From positions 62,001-126,000 of the forward strand of contig JADEXA010000004.1 of NCBI GenBank assembly GCA_015207365.1: a stretch of DNA of 64,000 bases, read 5' to 3'. Within the stretch, counting starts at the first letter, position 1; each line of letters starts with the position of its first letter. This document shows, piece after piece, positions 26,810 to 36,402 of this stretch. The notes under the pieces are model-generated. The model saw only the letters and a program-made list of their open reading frames with translations, had not been told where the DNA came from and made no database searches. This DNA is from Vacuolonema iberomarrocanum LEGE 07170 (GTDB lineage Bacteria > Cyanobacteriota > Cyanobacteriia > Elainellales > Elainellaceae). A program made the position numbers and the translations under genes.

Positions 26810-27829
26810 CTATTTCTCAGCATGCCGCACAGGCCGTCCTTCGCGTTGCGCACCAAGGACATCTTTAACGGCTGTAACCACCGCGTCTGGAGCCTCGTAG
26901 GGTATGAAGTGGGATGCGTTTGCGAGGGTGCGGCGATCGCTATTGGTCGATAAGGCGGCGATTTCGGCCTGGAGTTTGGGCCATATGGTTGACCATTCAC
27001 GTTCGATCCGGGTTCGCATCTCTGGCTCCAGTTGCCACGGCAATTGCTCTGGCATGCGACCCGCCGTGAGGATCACCATCGGCAAATCGCCAAACGGCCC
27101 AGTATGCTGCGCCTGAGCAAAGATGCTGTCCATGGCATCGATTTCGTCAGCCACCCCAACCATGCTCTGCGGTAGGTGGCTGCGAATGGCTTCACCAATC
27201 GGTTGCGGTAGCGCACTGGGCGGGGGCGGAGACTCCAGCCGCAAAACGCCAAACGCCGAAATGGTTTTCAGCAGAAGGGTTGACGGATAAGCCATCAATT
27301 GCAAGACATCAGCAGGAAAGCGTTGATTCTGCTCTGGGTGCGAGGAATCGACAAACACAAGTCCCACAACCTCCTCGCTGAAGTGATCGGCAAAGACTCG
27401 GATCATCAGTCCCCCTAGGGAATGGCCGACCATCACATAGGGAGGAGCTTCACCCGCCGCTATCAACAGGTCATGGAGATCGCCGACGATGCGTTCTGCG
27501 TCTCTCGGTTGTGCTCGGCGATCGCTCCACATGATGGCAGATTGGTCGTAGGCGCACACTCGGCTCAAACGGCTAATGTCTGGACGCACCCGCTCCCAGG
27601 TTTGCGAGCCGCCTTCGTTGATCCCGGCCTCCAATATCACCGTCGGACTCCCCTCTCCCGTGCAGTACAGGTGCGATCGCTGCCCATTGACCTCAACGAG
27701 GGTACCCGGCGGCGGAAACGCTTGGGCAACGCTTCGTCGAGACCACTGCTCATAGACAAAGCCCGTCAATAATGCCAAGAGAAGGAGGGCGGCAGCGACC
27801 AGCGCCACCCGCTTCATCCACTTGAGCAT
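26810..27829 (-). CDS. Alpha/beta hydrolase with N-terminal membrane anchor
   Basis: A 339-residue serine hydrolase. Residues ~7-26 form a hydrophobic signal anchor. The nucleophile elbow is GHSLGG (Ser137), an acid candidate is Asp162 in VFVDSSHPEQ, and the histidine candidate is in NASHFIPYE (about residue 308). An HG-type oxyanion segment precedes these in the usual order. The substrate is unknown; esterase, lipase or haloperoxidase-like activities all occur in the fold. It is divergent from the ATPase-TPR pair. Confidence 0.85.
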   Translation of the reverse strand: MLKWMKRVALVAAALLLLALLTGFVYEQWSRRSVAQAFPPPGTLVEVNGQRSHLYCTGEGSPTVILEAGINEGGSQTWERVRPDISRLSRVCAYDQSAIMWSDRRAQPRDAERIVGDLHDLLIAAGEAPPYVMVGHSLGGLMIRVFADHFSEEVVGLVFVDSSHPEQNQRFPADVLQLMAYPSTLLLKTISAFGVLRLESPPPPSALPQPIGEAIRSHLPQSMVGVADEIDAMDSIFAQAQHTGPFGDLPMVILTAGRMPEQLPWQLEPEMRTRIEREWSTIWPKLQAEIAALSTNSDRRTLANASHFIPYEAPDAVVTAVKDVLGAQREGRPVRHAEK

Positions 27830-28078
27830 AAAATCTCCTGTTCAGAATTACGCGTGCTAAAGGGTCAAGTTGAGACAGTTTGCCTGCACACAACTCGACG
27901 CTAAACGATTGACTTTGGCGTTGGAGCGAAGGTTCCTGCTGTCTTTTCTGGCTATGAGACGGTGTGGGCGATCGCCTCCCACCCCAAAAACACCATCTGT
28001 CTTCTTCAACTCCAATCCAAACGTATCCCGCCATCCCAGCCTTTCGGTATGATCAGGGAAGCTTTTCGGATTGTCACC

Positions 28079-29389
28079 ATGTCTTCCCCTAACCGCTACG
28101 ATCGCTTCGTGCAAGCATCTCGCAATATGGCGCTGTTCCCGCTGCTGGAACCCGCAGAAATTGAAGCGTTTCGGGTGGAATATAGTCAGAAAACACTGGT
28201 GCGGCTGAAGCAAGTGGTGTCGTCTGCTTCCGCGAATGGAAAGATTATCTTTTCGGGACATCGCGGCTGTGGAAAATCTACCCTACTCAATCGCTTTGCG
28301 GGGTTAATGCGGGAGCAGGGGAAGTTCGTGGTGTTCTTCTCCATCGCTGACATGGTGGAGATGTCGGATGTGAACCACATCAATATTCTTTATTCCATTG
28401 CCCTGCAACTGCTGAGTCAAGCAACCCGACAGCGCATTTCCATTTCCGAACAGACCAAAACCACACTACAGAACTGGTTTCTTGAAACCAAAAGCAGAAC
28501 TTACACCGACCAGCTTAAGCAAGAGTTTTCTGTAGGCATTGATTTCTACAATTGGTTGACTGGAAAGCTTCAAAAGGAAGATACCTTTCGAGAAGAAATC
28601 AAATTGACCTACGAACGGCGTGTCTCGGAATTGTCTGCCAATATCGACCGCATTGCAGCGGCTATCCAGACGGTAACTAAAAAAGAGGTTTTGGTCATTA
28701 TCGATGACCTGGATAAGCTTGACCTGCCACTAGTCGAAGCAATTTATCGCGACAACATCAATGCACTGTTTTCACCCAATATCCAGGTCGTGTTTACCAT
28801 TCCTATCTCGGTGGTGCGCGACCCCAGACTCAGAACCAATTTGGAGTCGGCCTGCGAACGTATTGTGCTTTTGTCTGTTACAAAGTTTTATACCCAAGAC
28901 CAGGCGCATTTGCCGGATGGTGAGTTGATTCTTCCCAACGTTGAAACCTTAGAAGCCATTCTTAGGAAACGCATTGACGACGATTTAATCGAACCAGAAA
29001 CACTGCGACAGCTTGTTCTACTCAGTGGAGGCGTATTGCGAGAACTCATTCGGCTGGGACAGGAATGTTGCCGGGAATGCATGGTTGAGCTAGACCTAGC
29101 TCCCGACAATTCTGCCATTACGATCAACGCAGATATTCTGGCCACTGCCGTGAAAAATATTCGCAATCAGTTTGCCCGCAGCCTGGGTAGCAACCTCTAC
29201 AAATTGTTGGGAGAAATTTACGGCCAGTTCGCTCCACCCGATGCTCGCGATCCTGATTTTCTAGAACTACTCCATGGACTGTATGTGCTGGAATATGAGA
29301 ATGACGACCTATGGTACGACCTGCATCCACTGATTACTGATTTGCTGCACCGCAAGAAAATCCTGCCCCCTAATGGGGAATTTGCCTAA
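28079..29389 (+). CDS. AAA/STAND-like P-loop ATPase, first gene of a two-gene module
   Basis: A 436-residue P-loop ATPase. Walker A is GHRGCGKST at residues 60-68 and Walker B is VLVIIDDLDK (~204-213); an arginine-finger-like stretch and a helical C-terminal lid with winged-helix character follow. The IDDLDK form is typical of STAND/KAP-like regulatory ATPases rather than motor AAA proteins. There are no membrane segments. The frame is open from 27962; ATG 28079 is chosen because homology-like sequence begins there. It ends 11 bp before a TPR gene on the same strand, so the two are co-transcribed. Function is unknown; signalling or conflict roles are inference. Confidence 0.8.
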   Translation: MSSPNRYDRFVQASRNMALFPLLEPAEIEAFRVEYSQKTLVRLKQVVSSASANGKIIFSGHRGCGKSTLLNRFAGLMREQGKFVVFFSIADMVEMSDVNHINILYSIALQLLSQATRQRISISEQTKTTLQNWFLETKSRTYTDQLKQEFSVGIDFYNWLTGKLQKEDTFREEIKLTYERRVSELSANIDRIAAAIQTVTKKEVLVIIDDLDKLDLPLVEAIYRDNINALFSPNIQVVFTIPISVVRDPRLRTNLESACERIVLLSVTKFYTQDQAHLPDGELILPNVETLEAILRKRIDDDLIEPETLRQLVLLSGGVLRELIRLGQECCRECMVELDLAPDNSAITINADILATAVKNIRNQFARSLGSNLYKLLGEIYGQFAPPDARDPDFLELLHGLYVLEYENDDLWYDLHPLITDLLHRKKILPPNGEFA

Positions 29390-29400
29390 TAGTTGCGCCT

Positions 29401-31149
29401 ATGCCCACCGAGTTAAGCCCCGACAACGAACGCGAATTCCACCGATTGTTGGTATCGCTTCAGGCCATTGCCAATCGGCTGGACTTGTTTGTGGCCATTT
29501 GCGATGACCGCAATGTGCAAGCAGCCGTAATCGAGCGCTATGAAGCCACTTTGCAGAAGCAAAGAATCACACCTTACCAGGTTCGCCTGAGCCAAAAGCG
29601 CCCCAGCCTGCGAGCCAGCCTGGAAAAACTGGTGGCTCAAAATCCCAAGTTGCGCAGCCAGGAAAAAGCCGTGGTCACGGTGCTGGGTGGAAACGAATTG
29701 CTGGGGGTGCGGCTAAGTGAAGAAAAATCCGAACAAGAAAAATTCTTCTTTTCGCTGCAATGGACACGAGAAGCCCTACGGGAATTCCGCTTCCCGATCG
29801 TGGTCTGGCTCTCGGATGCTGTCGCCACAGGTGTGTCTCAACAGGCTCAGGACTTCTGGAGCTGGCGCAGCGGCGTCTTCGAGTTCGAGGGTACTACCCC
29901 ACCCCTTCCCTCTCCCGCATTCTTTCCCGATCAACATCTTCCCCAAGAACCATCTGATCCCGATATCCTCACCACTCCCACTATTTTTGAACTCATCCAG
30001 CAAATCTCTGAAATTCAACAGCAAAATTTTCAATCCCCGCTGTTAGTCACCCTCTATAACGATTTGGGAAATGCTTATCGCAAAGCCTATAAACAAGAGC
30101 AGGCACTGAAAACTTACCTGCAAGCTACCGATTTAGCTAAAGCTCTGAAAGACAATCCAGGACAAGCTAAGGCACTAGGCAATGCAGGGGTTGTTTTATA
30201 CAACTCTGGAAGATATGAGCAGGCAATTACCTTCTTTCAGCAAGCTTTGGAAATTCAACGCGAAATTGGCACCCAAAACGACGAAGCTAAATCATTACAA
30301 AATCTGGGGTTTGCGCATTGTGCATCAGGACAATACGAGAGGGCGATTGCTCTCTATCAGCAATCCTTAAAAATTCAACGCGAAATTGGCGACCGAAATG
30401 GCGAAGCTGCTTCCTTAAACGGTCTGGGAAGTGTGTACAAGTCATTGGGGCAATACGAGAGGGCGATCGACTTCTATCAGCAGTCCTTAGCAATTGACGA
30501 TCGTAACAGCGAAGCCAATGCCTTAAACAATCTGGGGAATGTGTACAGGTCGCTGGGGCAATACGAGAGGGCGATCGACTTCTATCAGCGATCATTAGAA
30601 ATTGATCGTGAAATTGGCAATCGTAATAGCGAAGCCAACACCTTAAACAATTTGGGAAATGTGTATGCGGCATTAGAGCAATCTGATCGAATGCTTGCTC
30701 TCTATCAGCAGTCATTGGCAATATTCCGCGAAATCGGTGATCTTGACGGCGAAGCTAAAGCTCTGGGAAATCTGGGAAATGCATATGTTTTGCTGGGGCA
30801 AGAGAAGCGGGCGATCAATCTCTTGCAGCGGTCGTTGGAAATATTCCGCGAAATCGGTGATCGCAATAGTGAAGCCATTGCCTTAATGGGTCTGGGAAAT
30901 TTATACGCTTCCTTATGGCAATACGAGCAGGCGGTTGACCGCTATGAACAGGCATTGGAAATTCAACACGACATCGGCACCCGTGATGATGAAGGATTGT
31001 CACTGTTCAATTTAGGCTGTGCTCTGGAGGAACTTGATCGGCATTATGAAGCGGCTGAGAGTTATCAACAGGCATTGGCGATTTATAAAGAATTGAAGCT
31101 TGACCACATGGTTGAGGAGTGCGAGAAAGCCATTGCAAGAAAGAATTAA
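29401..31149 (+). CDS. TPR-repeat protein, second gene of the ATPase-TPR module
   Basis: A 582-residue soluble protein. Residues 1-165 form a globular domain with VVTVLGGNELLGVRL and FWSWRSGVFEF, resembling an NTPase-like domain that lacks a P-loop. From ~210 to the end are about nine 40-residue TPR units of the LGNVY-(S/A)LGQYERAIDFYQQSLEI type. Several units are nearly identical at the DNA level, which indicates recent repeat expansion. One unit (near 30480-30510) is 12 bp shorter, lacking the REIG positions. It is expected to be a protein-interaction partner of the upstream ATPase. The stop is followed by no clear terminator. Confidence 0.82.
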   Translation: MPTELSPDNEREFHRLLVSLQAIANRLDLFVAICDDRNVQAAVIERYEATLQKQRITPYQVRLSQKRPSLRASLEKLVAQNPKLRSQEKAVVTVLGGNELLGVRLSEEKSEQEKFFFSLQWTREALREFRFPIVVWLSDAVATGVSQQAQDFWSWRSGVFEFEGTTPPLPSPAFFPDQHLPQEPSDPDILTTPTIFELIQQISEIQQQNFQSPLLVTLYNDLGNAYRKAYKQEQALKTYLQATDLAKALKDNPGQAKALGNAGVVLYNSGRYEQAITFFQQALEIQREIGTQNDEAKSLQNLGFAHCASGQYERAIALYQQSLKIQREIGDRNGEAASLNGLGSVYKSLGQYERAIDFYQQSLAIDDRNSEANALNNLGNVYRSLGQYERAIDFYQRSLEIDREIGNRNSEANTLNNLGNVYAALEQSDRMLALYQQSLAIFREIGDLDGEAKALGNLGNAYVLLGQEKRAINLLQRSLEIFREIGDRNSEAIALMGLGNLYASLWQYEQAVDRYEQALEIQHDIGTRDDEGLSLFNLGCALEELDRHYEAAESYQQALAIYKELKLDHMVEECEKAIARKN

Positions 31150-31519
31150 ATCATTTCGGCTCAGCAGCGAGTTATGTCCTGTATCAAGGAAACAGCAACA
31201 GTTTCTGAAAAATCCATTTCTCCAGACAACCTGAGGCCGATTCAAGCGGCTGATACGCCAAAAAGAGTTCTGGTTCTGGGTAGTGGTAGATGTTGTGATA
31301 TTGATTGCGATTTCGCAGTTCTTTTAGGCTGTTCAGCCGCTCTGGATTCCCGCTCTCGCGGGAATGACGACGGTGTCAATTAGCGCAACCGAAGTGGCTA
31401 CGGCTGTAGCTGCGACACATTCATATCTGAAGCCGTGAGAACAACTAAAAAGGGGACACAGACGTGCCCCCTTTTTTCAGCTTTTAGTGAAGCAGCCCAT
31501 TCCGTGCAAGGTTAGCTAA
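31150..31519. other. Convergent intergenic region
   Basis: A 370-bp gap between the TPR gene and amt. Apart from the amt terminator at 31452-31471 and a short GCTCTCGCGGGAATGACG-like dispersed repeat (near 31350), nothing is recognisable. Confidence 0.45.
31452..31471 (-). terminator. Intrinsic terminator of amt
   Basis: GGGGACAC pairs with GTGCCCCC around a short loop, flanked by A and T runs on both sides (AAAAA and TTTTTT), so it could work in both directions. It is 48 bp beyond the amt stop. Confidence 0.8.
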
Positions 31520-33052
31520 TTAGCTACCCACAACACCGGAGGGAGAAGAACCAGGAACACCTGCGGGTGCACCAGTTGCATCCTTCACGAAGCCAGCATA
31601 GGCTTCCATGCCATGCTCACCGATATCCAAGCCCATCAGCTCTTCTTCGGAGGAGACGCGGATACCCAGAACGGCCTTCAGCACAATCCAGAAGATGGAG
31701 GAGAAGATCACCGTCACCAAGCCGCAGAACATGGTGCCCGCTAACTGGATGAAGAACAGACCCAGTCCACCGCCAGCGAAGAGACCGGAGGCATCGATAC
31801 CACCTAATCCTTCAACCGCGAATAGACCAACCGCCAGAGTTCCCCAGATACCATTGACCAGGTGAACCGAAATGGCACCCACAGGGTCGTCGATGTTGAT
31901 TTTGTCGAAGAAGCCAACCGACAGCACAACCAAGACGCCGCCGATAATACCGATGATGGCCGCAGCACCATAACCAACGAAGGCACAAGGAGCCGTGATT
32001 GCAACCAAGCCAGCCAGCACACCGTTGATGATCATGGACAGATCGGGCTTGCCGAGCAGAATCCATGCGGTGATGGTAGCCGTCACACCACCGAAGGCAG
32101 CCGCCAGGTTAGTCGTCAGCGCGATGTGAGCAATGTCGCTGCTCACACCCATGGTGGAACCGGGGTTAAAGCCAAACCAACCCAACCACAGAATCAAGCA
32201 ACCCAGTGTTGCCAAGCCCATATTGTGACCGGGCAGAGCATTGGGCGTGCCATCGTCGTTGTACTTCCCGATCCGGGGGCCGAGGAAGGCTGCACCCATC
32301 AGGGCCGCCCAACCACCGACAGCGTGAACCACGGTGGAACCCGCAAAGTCCCAGAAGCCCCAGGAGGCAACCAGGCCACCACCCCAAACCATGTGGCCAG
32401 TGATAGGGTATGCAATTCCAACCAGCAATAGGCTAAAGAGGACGAAGTCAATGAACTTAATCCGCTCAGCAACCGCACCCGACACAATGGTTGCAGCAGT
32501 TCCGGCGAACACTAGCTGGAAGAAGAACTTGGCAGCCAGGGGAACGCCTGTCCAACTGATAGCCCCATAGACCCCTTCGTAGTTGTCAATGGCGGGGCTG
32601 TTGTCGGCTCCAGACAGGAAGAACACGCCCTGCGTTCCGAAGAAGGGGTTGCCATCTCCGAACATCAGACCCCAACCAATAAACCAATAGGCAATGGTGG
32701 AGAGAGCGAATACCACCAGGTTTTTCGCCAGAATGTTGACAGCGTTCTTTTGGCGGCAGAAGCCAGTTTCCAACATCCCGAACCCAGCATTCATGAAGAA
32801 CACCAGGACACCCGCGATCAACACCCAAAGGGTATCGAGACCCACTTGCAGGCTTTCAATTTCAGAGAGCTCTTGAGCAGCAGCCGTGGATCCTGTGACC
32901 AGGACGATTAAGGCTGCTAGAGGGATAGTCGCTTTCCAACTTGGGGAAAGCTTTTTGATAGTTGACAAAAATGCGTTCACATTGGCAGAGGCCGCTTGCC
33001 CATCAACGGGCGATCGCCGGCGACTGCGCTTCCGCAATACCAACCTAGACAT
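31520..33052 (-). CDS. amt1: Ammonium transporter
   Basis: A 510-residue Amt/Rh channel for ammonium uptake in the plasma membrane. A cleavable signal peptide (to about VTGSTAAAQ) precedes eleven transmembrane helices. The two pore histidines are visible in [12 protein letters not shown] and [13 protein letters not shown], with the phenylalanine gate region [14 protein letters not shown] at the start of the first helices. The protein has a ~35-residue basic leader rich in Arg before the signal segment; a shorter start is possible. Regulation by nitrogen status is likely: a perfect GTA-N8-TAC site lies upstream (33345-33358). Confidence 0.95.
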   Translation of the reverse strand: MSRLVLRKRSRRRSPVDGQAASANVNAFLSTIKKLSPSWKATIPLAALIVLVTGSTAAAQELSEIESLQVGLDTLWVLIAGVLVFFMNAGFGMLETGFCRQKNAVNILAKNLVVFALSTIAYWFIGWGLMFGDGNPFFGTQGVFFLSGADNSPAIDNYEGVYGAISWTGVPLAAKFFFQLVFAGTAATIVSGAVAERIKFIDFVLFSLLLVGIAYPITGHMVWGGGLVASWGFWDFAGSTVVHAVGGWAALMGAAFLGPRIGKYNDDGTPNALPGHNMGLATLGCLILWLGWFGFNPGSTMGVSSDIAHIALTTNLAAAFGGVTATITAWILLGKPDLSMIINGVLAGLVAITAPCAFVGYGAAAIIGIIGGVLVVLSVGFFDKINIDDPVGAISVHLVNGIWGTLAVGLFAVEGLGGIDASGLFAGGGLGLFFIQLAGTMFCGLVTVIFSSIFWIVLKAVLGIRVSSEEELMGLDIGEHGMEAYAGFVKDATGAPAGVPGSSPSGVVGS

Positions 33053-33344
33053 GGATTGACTTTCCTCGACTTAAGACAACGTAAGACTGGCGGCTAGAAT
33101 TGTTAACATGTATTTACAATTAGCCGCACCACAACACAGAACCAGAACGAGCCGTTGGGCAAAACGAGCCACAACAGCGACCGCCCCTTGCCGGGACGGC
33201 ATCTAGACATGCACCATCAGTTGAAAACGGCAGATGCCACGAGCAGAATACTCCAATCGGATGATTTTAGACTAGAGCAAATGTTAAGTAGTGATGATGA
33301 CATCGAGTTAATCCAGATTTCATCAAGCAACTACATGTAAATCT

Positions 33345-33358
33345 GTATCCATCTATAC
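33345..33358 (-). promoter_or_regulatory. Perfect NtcA-type binding site upstream of amt
   Basis: The sequence is GTA-N8-TAC (GTATCCATCTATAC on the plus strand), the consensus for the global nitrogen regulator NtcA. On the amt strand a -10-like TGAAAT lies 22 bases further, the spacing of class II NtcA promoters. The site is 293 bp from the amt start, so a long leader would result. A weaker GTA-N8-TTA lies nearer the gene (about 33100). Confidence 0.55.
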
Positions 33359-33401
33359 AAAACAATAACTCTTACTGTCACGAAAATGGCTGTAAGCCTT
33401 A

Positions 33402-34271
33402 CTAGCAGTCTCTTACAAGCTGCGTGATCATTCGATTGGCTTGCCCTTCATAACCGCTACCAAATTGGTTGAAATGATTGAGCACGTGGTAAAGGTTGTA
33501 TAGCGTTTTGCGAAGGGTATACCCATTGGAGAGGGGCCAAGCCGCGTTATAAGCCCGATAAAATTCTTTCGGAAAACTGCCAAACAGTTCGGTCATGGCC
33601 AGATCGGTTTCGCGATCGCCAAAATACGTTGCCGGATCCAAGATGACGGGTTCCTGCAATTGTGTTACGGCAGCATTGCCAGACCACAAATCCCCATGCA
33701 ACAGCGACGGTTGGGGATCATGCCCAGCTAACAGTTTAGGCAGTGCATCCATGAGTTCATTTTCTTGAGGGAAATGGCCACCCCGAACACGGGCGAGGCG
33801 AAATTGGTGCCCCAGCCGATGATCTCGAAAGAACGTGAACCAGTCTTCTGTCCAGGGATTGGGTTGAGGGGTAGAGCCGATGATGTTTTCGATATCCCAG
33901 CCAAAACCGCGATCGCTCGTTACCCGATGCATGGCTGCTAGATTGTGACCCATCATTTCCCAGGCTGCATGGTTGCCATAGCCAAAGTCGAGCCATTCCA
34001 GCACCAGGTAGGCGGTACTCTCCGTAATGCCCCAGCAAATGGGTTGCGGCACTTTGATGGTGCGAGTTTTTGCCATTTGCACCAACCCTCGTGCTTCGGC
34101 TTCAAACATCAGCAAGCCACTGGCAGCATTGAGCTTCACGAAATAGGCGTGATCCCCACTGGACACAGCGTAGGCCTGATTGATGCTACCGCCACCCACA
34201 GAGCGGTGATGCTTAATCTCAAAATCAGTCTGGGTGACCTCACGAATTTGGGCTGAAATTTCTTGCCACAT
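33402..34271 (-). CDS. Fructosamine kinase-family protein
   Basis: A 289-residue kinase of the fructosamine/ketosamine-3-kinase (aminoglycoside phosphotransferase-like) fold. It has a glycine-rich GGGSINQAY segment near residue 26-34, the catalytic HGDLWSGN motif (~193-200), and DPATYFGDRE supplying the metal-binding Asp. The family phosphorylates ribulosamines or erythrulosamines on glycated proteins, allowing deglycation. Length is normal. It ends 350 bp upstream of the amt start and is probably a separate unit. Confidence 0.9.
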   Translation of the reverse strand: MWQEISAQIREVTQTDFEIKHHRSVGGGSINQAYAVSSGDHAYFVKLNAASGLLMFEAEARGLVQMAKTRTIKVPQPICWGITESTAYLVLEWLDFGYGNHAAWEMMGHNLAAMHRVTSDRGFGWDIENIIGSTPQPNPWTEDWFTFFRDHRLGHQFRLARVRGGHFPQENELMDALPKLLAGHDPQPSLLHGDLWSGNAAVTQLQEPVILDPATYFGDRETDLAMTELFGSFPKEFYRAYNAAWPLSNGYTLRKTLYNLYHVLNHFNQFGSGYEGQANRMITQLVRDC

Positions 34272-34378
34272 GGTTTCGTCTAAACTCCATATGTCTCAGC
34301 GTTGCTCCTAATGTCTCAATGTACGCCTCTTGCTGACAGAACGCGAGGTGTCTCCCACCCTGTAAGAACTCTATAGCT

Positions 34379-34437
34379 TTACGTATTTTGTGGATTTTGT
34401 GGCCGCGTTGCGGCCACAAAATCCACAAAATACGTAA
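34379..34437. repeat. Perfect 28-bp palindrome
   Basis: TTACGTATTTTGTGGATTTT continues into GTGGCCGC (34379-34406), and the exact complement is at 34410-34437, loop GTT. The GTGGCCGC/GCGGCCAC core and the TTACG/CGTAA ends relate it to family B. It lies between the kinase start and the next gene's 3' end. A GGGTTTCAAAGAATG segment just after (34488-34502) resembles sequence near 61070. Confidence 0.75.
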
Positions 34438-34650
34438 GGATTGCGCTAGTTTTGCATAAATCCTGTCTTTGAAACATTTACACGGCAAGGGTTTCAAAGA
34501 ATGGACGGGTTTTGGCTTCTGTAGACGTGATATCACTCTTGGTGGGTAAAGCGATCGCTCAAGGCAAGAGGCGATCGCTTAAAGCCGCACCACTGCCTTG
34601 CTAACGACACCTATAGCAAGGCAGTGAGGATTATCTTGCCCAGAGTGTTT

Positions 34651-35553
34651 TTAGGGCGTCGTTGCGCCTTCTGCGGGAATCTCTGGCTGCACTGCGTCGG
34701 GATTGCTGTCTTCGAGGTAGACGGGAATCGGATCGATCGTTCCTACCCGTTGGGGCGGCCAGAAGCGAATCACGGCTCGACCGATAATGTTGCGCTTTGG
34801 CACATACCCCCAGAAGTGGCTATCGTAGCTGTTGTTGCGGTTGTCGCCCAATACCAAATACTCCCCTTCGGGTACCTCTTCAGGGCCCCATTCGTAGTCG
34901 GGCGCGTATTCCGCTGGGATGTAGTTTTCTTCGATGGATTCGCCGTTGATGAAGACCTGCCCCCCCGTGATTTCGACCATCTCACCTGGCAAACCGATAA
35001 TGCGCTTGATAAACGCATCTCGAAGATCGGGATTGTCTTGCCGCAAACGATCGGTGGGCGAGAAGACGACGATGTCACCCCGCTGTGGGTCGTTGAAGTG
35101 GTAGGAAACCTTCTCGACAATCAGGCGATCATTGATCTCTAGGGTGGGCAGCATAGAACCGGAGGGAATATAGCGGGCTTCCACGATTGCCGCTCGTAAT
35201 CCCAGCGCCAATACAATGCTGACCCCAATCGTCTTGACCGTCTCGACCCACGGATTCTCCTCCGTCTGCTGGGCAGGAGTGGGTTCCTCGAACGTCTCTG
35301 CGGTCGCTGGTGATTCAGAGGTTGCAGCTTCAGATGGCTCGTCCACTTTTTTATGGCTGGAGGACTCCGATGCAGTCGATGGAGTTGCTGGAGCCGCATT
35401 ATCTTGCTCGCCAGCCGAAACAGCAGGAGAAACCTCTTGAGAGGTTCCTTCAGCCGACTTCACATCGGCAGATTGGGCATCGGCAGATTGGGCAGTAGAG
35501 ATCCCGTTGATTTTGGCGGTAGAGTCAGAAGGGTTGGGAGTTGACGATGGCAT
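34651..35553 (-). CDS. lepB: Signal peptidase I with long acidic N-terminal extension
   Basis: A 300-residue type I signal peptidase that removes signal peptides from exported proteins. The catalytic dyad is Ser133 (in SGSM) and Lys183 (FIKRIIGLPGE), with the GDNRNNSYDS box near the C-terminus. One membrane helix (~105-122) precedes the catalytic part. The first ~100 residues are an unusual low-complexity extension rich in Ser, Ala, Glu, Thr and Pro, containing a short AQSAD repeat. Typical cyanobacterial LepB has a far shorter cytoplasmic leader. A later start is possible only if a Val/Leu codon is used. Confidence 0.92.
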   Translation of the reverse strand: MPSSTPNPSDSTAKINGISTAQSADAQSADVKSAEGTSQEVSPAVSAGEQDNAAPATPSTASESSSHKKVDEPSEAATSESPATAETFEEPTPAQQTEENPWVETVKTIGVSIVLALGLRAAIVEARYIPSGSMLPTLEINDRLIVEKVSYHFNDPQRGDIVVFSPTDRLRQDNPDLRDAFIKRIIGLPGEMVEITGGQVFINGESIEENYIPAEYAPDYEWGPEEVPEGEYLVLGDNRNNSYDSHFWGYVPKRNIIGRAVIRFWPPQRVGTIDPIPVYLEDSNPDAVQPEIPAEGATTP

Positions 35554-36134
35554 TGGCGGTTCGCAGTCCTATTTCCTGTCCTAGAAGTCTATCTTGTGAG
35601 TCAAAACGCGCAAGCAAGAATTTCCGAAAAGTCGAACATACTGTCGGCAAAGGTTTCTCGCTACAGGCGCAAAACGTGATGGAGACAGTTGGTGAACGTG
35701 GACACCCATTAGTTGAGGGAGCGGAGCGCGGAAAGATTGAGTCAAAAATTGGATGGGAAAACCCTTGAACCTGAGCACATTAAGCTGGCAAACTGGCTAT
35801 GCTTTTGTGATGCTAACCAAAGTCTCCTGCAAGGCGCAGGGTCTAGGTTTCAAGAAAAAATAGTGCCGCTCCACAGCCGTCAGCGTGGCATGTGATGATC
35901 ATACTCAATCTATACTACCCAGACCTTGAAAAAACGACTGGAGCAACCCAAAGGGCGTTTAGACTATTGAGCCCTAGGCATTCAAACCCATGATAGGTGA
36001 GGATAAGGACGGGCGATCGCCCGACGCTGCAAACGCTCCATCTATGGCTCCGTTCCGGGGATTGGCATCACACCACCACAGAAACGGGCACGCAAACGGG
36101 CAGTCGACTCATTGCGGTCTCACTCAACTAGTCC
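35554..36134. other. Intergenic region with gene-decay debris
   Basis: It holds no intact gene. At about 36012-36131 one frame reads [20 protein letters not shown] followed by [19 protein letters not shown] and a stop. It reads like the tail of a gene whose remainder has been lost, 3 bp before the dihydroorotase remnant. Confidence 0.4.
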
Positions 36135-36388
36135 ATGCGATCCATTCACGACGCCGATATTCTTCAGCGCGACGGCAGCTTCCTCCGGGAGATGTGCAGC
36201 TTGGGCTCGGCACGATCGTTATGGTGCAGCCAGAACTTGACCGTACCGCGACCGATGCCAATAGAGTGATTGACGCAAAGAGCCTAAATTTGTTGCCAGG
36301 TATGATTGATCCCCAGATGCATTTCCGCGATCCCGGATTGGAGCACATGGAAAACCTACATACAGCGACGCATGCCTGGTACGGGTGA
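36135..36388 (+). pseudogene. pyrC: Dihydroorotase remnant, frameshifted and truncated
   Basis: N-terminal fragment of a dihydroorotase-type amidohydrolase (pyrimidine synthesis). Part 1 reads [13 protein letters not shown] from ATG 36135; near 36185 the frame shifts and continues as a separate frame through [18 protein letters not shown] to [31 protein letters not shown] and a stop at 36388. The H-x-H metal motif position reads MHF (one His of the usual VHFRE block), and the remaining ~300 residues of the enzyme are absent. A functional copy must be elsewhere in the genome. Confidence 0.8.
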
Positions 36389-36402
36389 ATTTCGACACCG
36401 AT

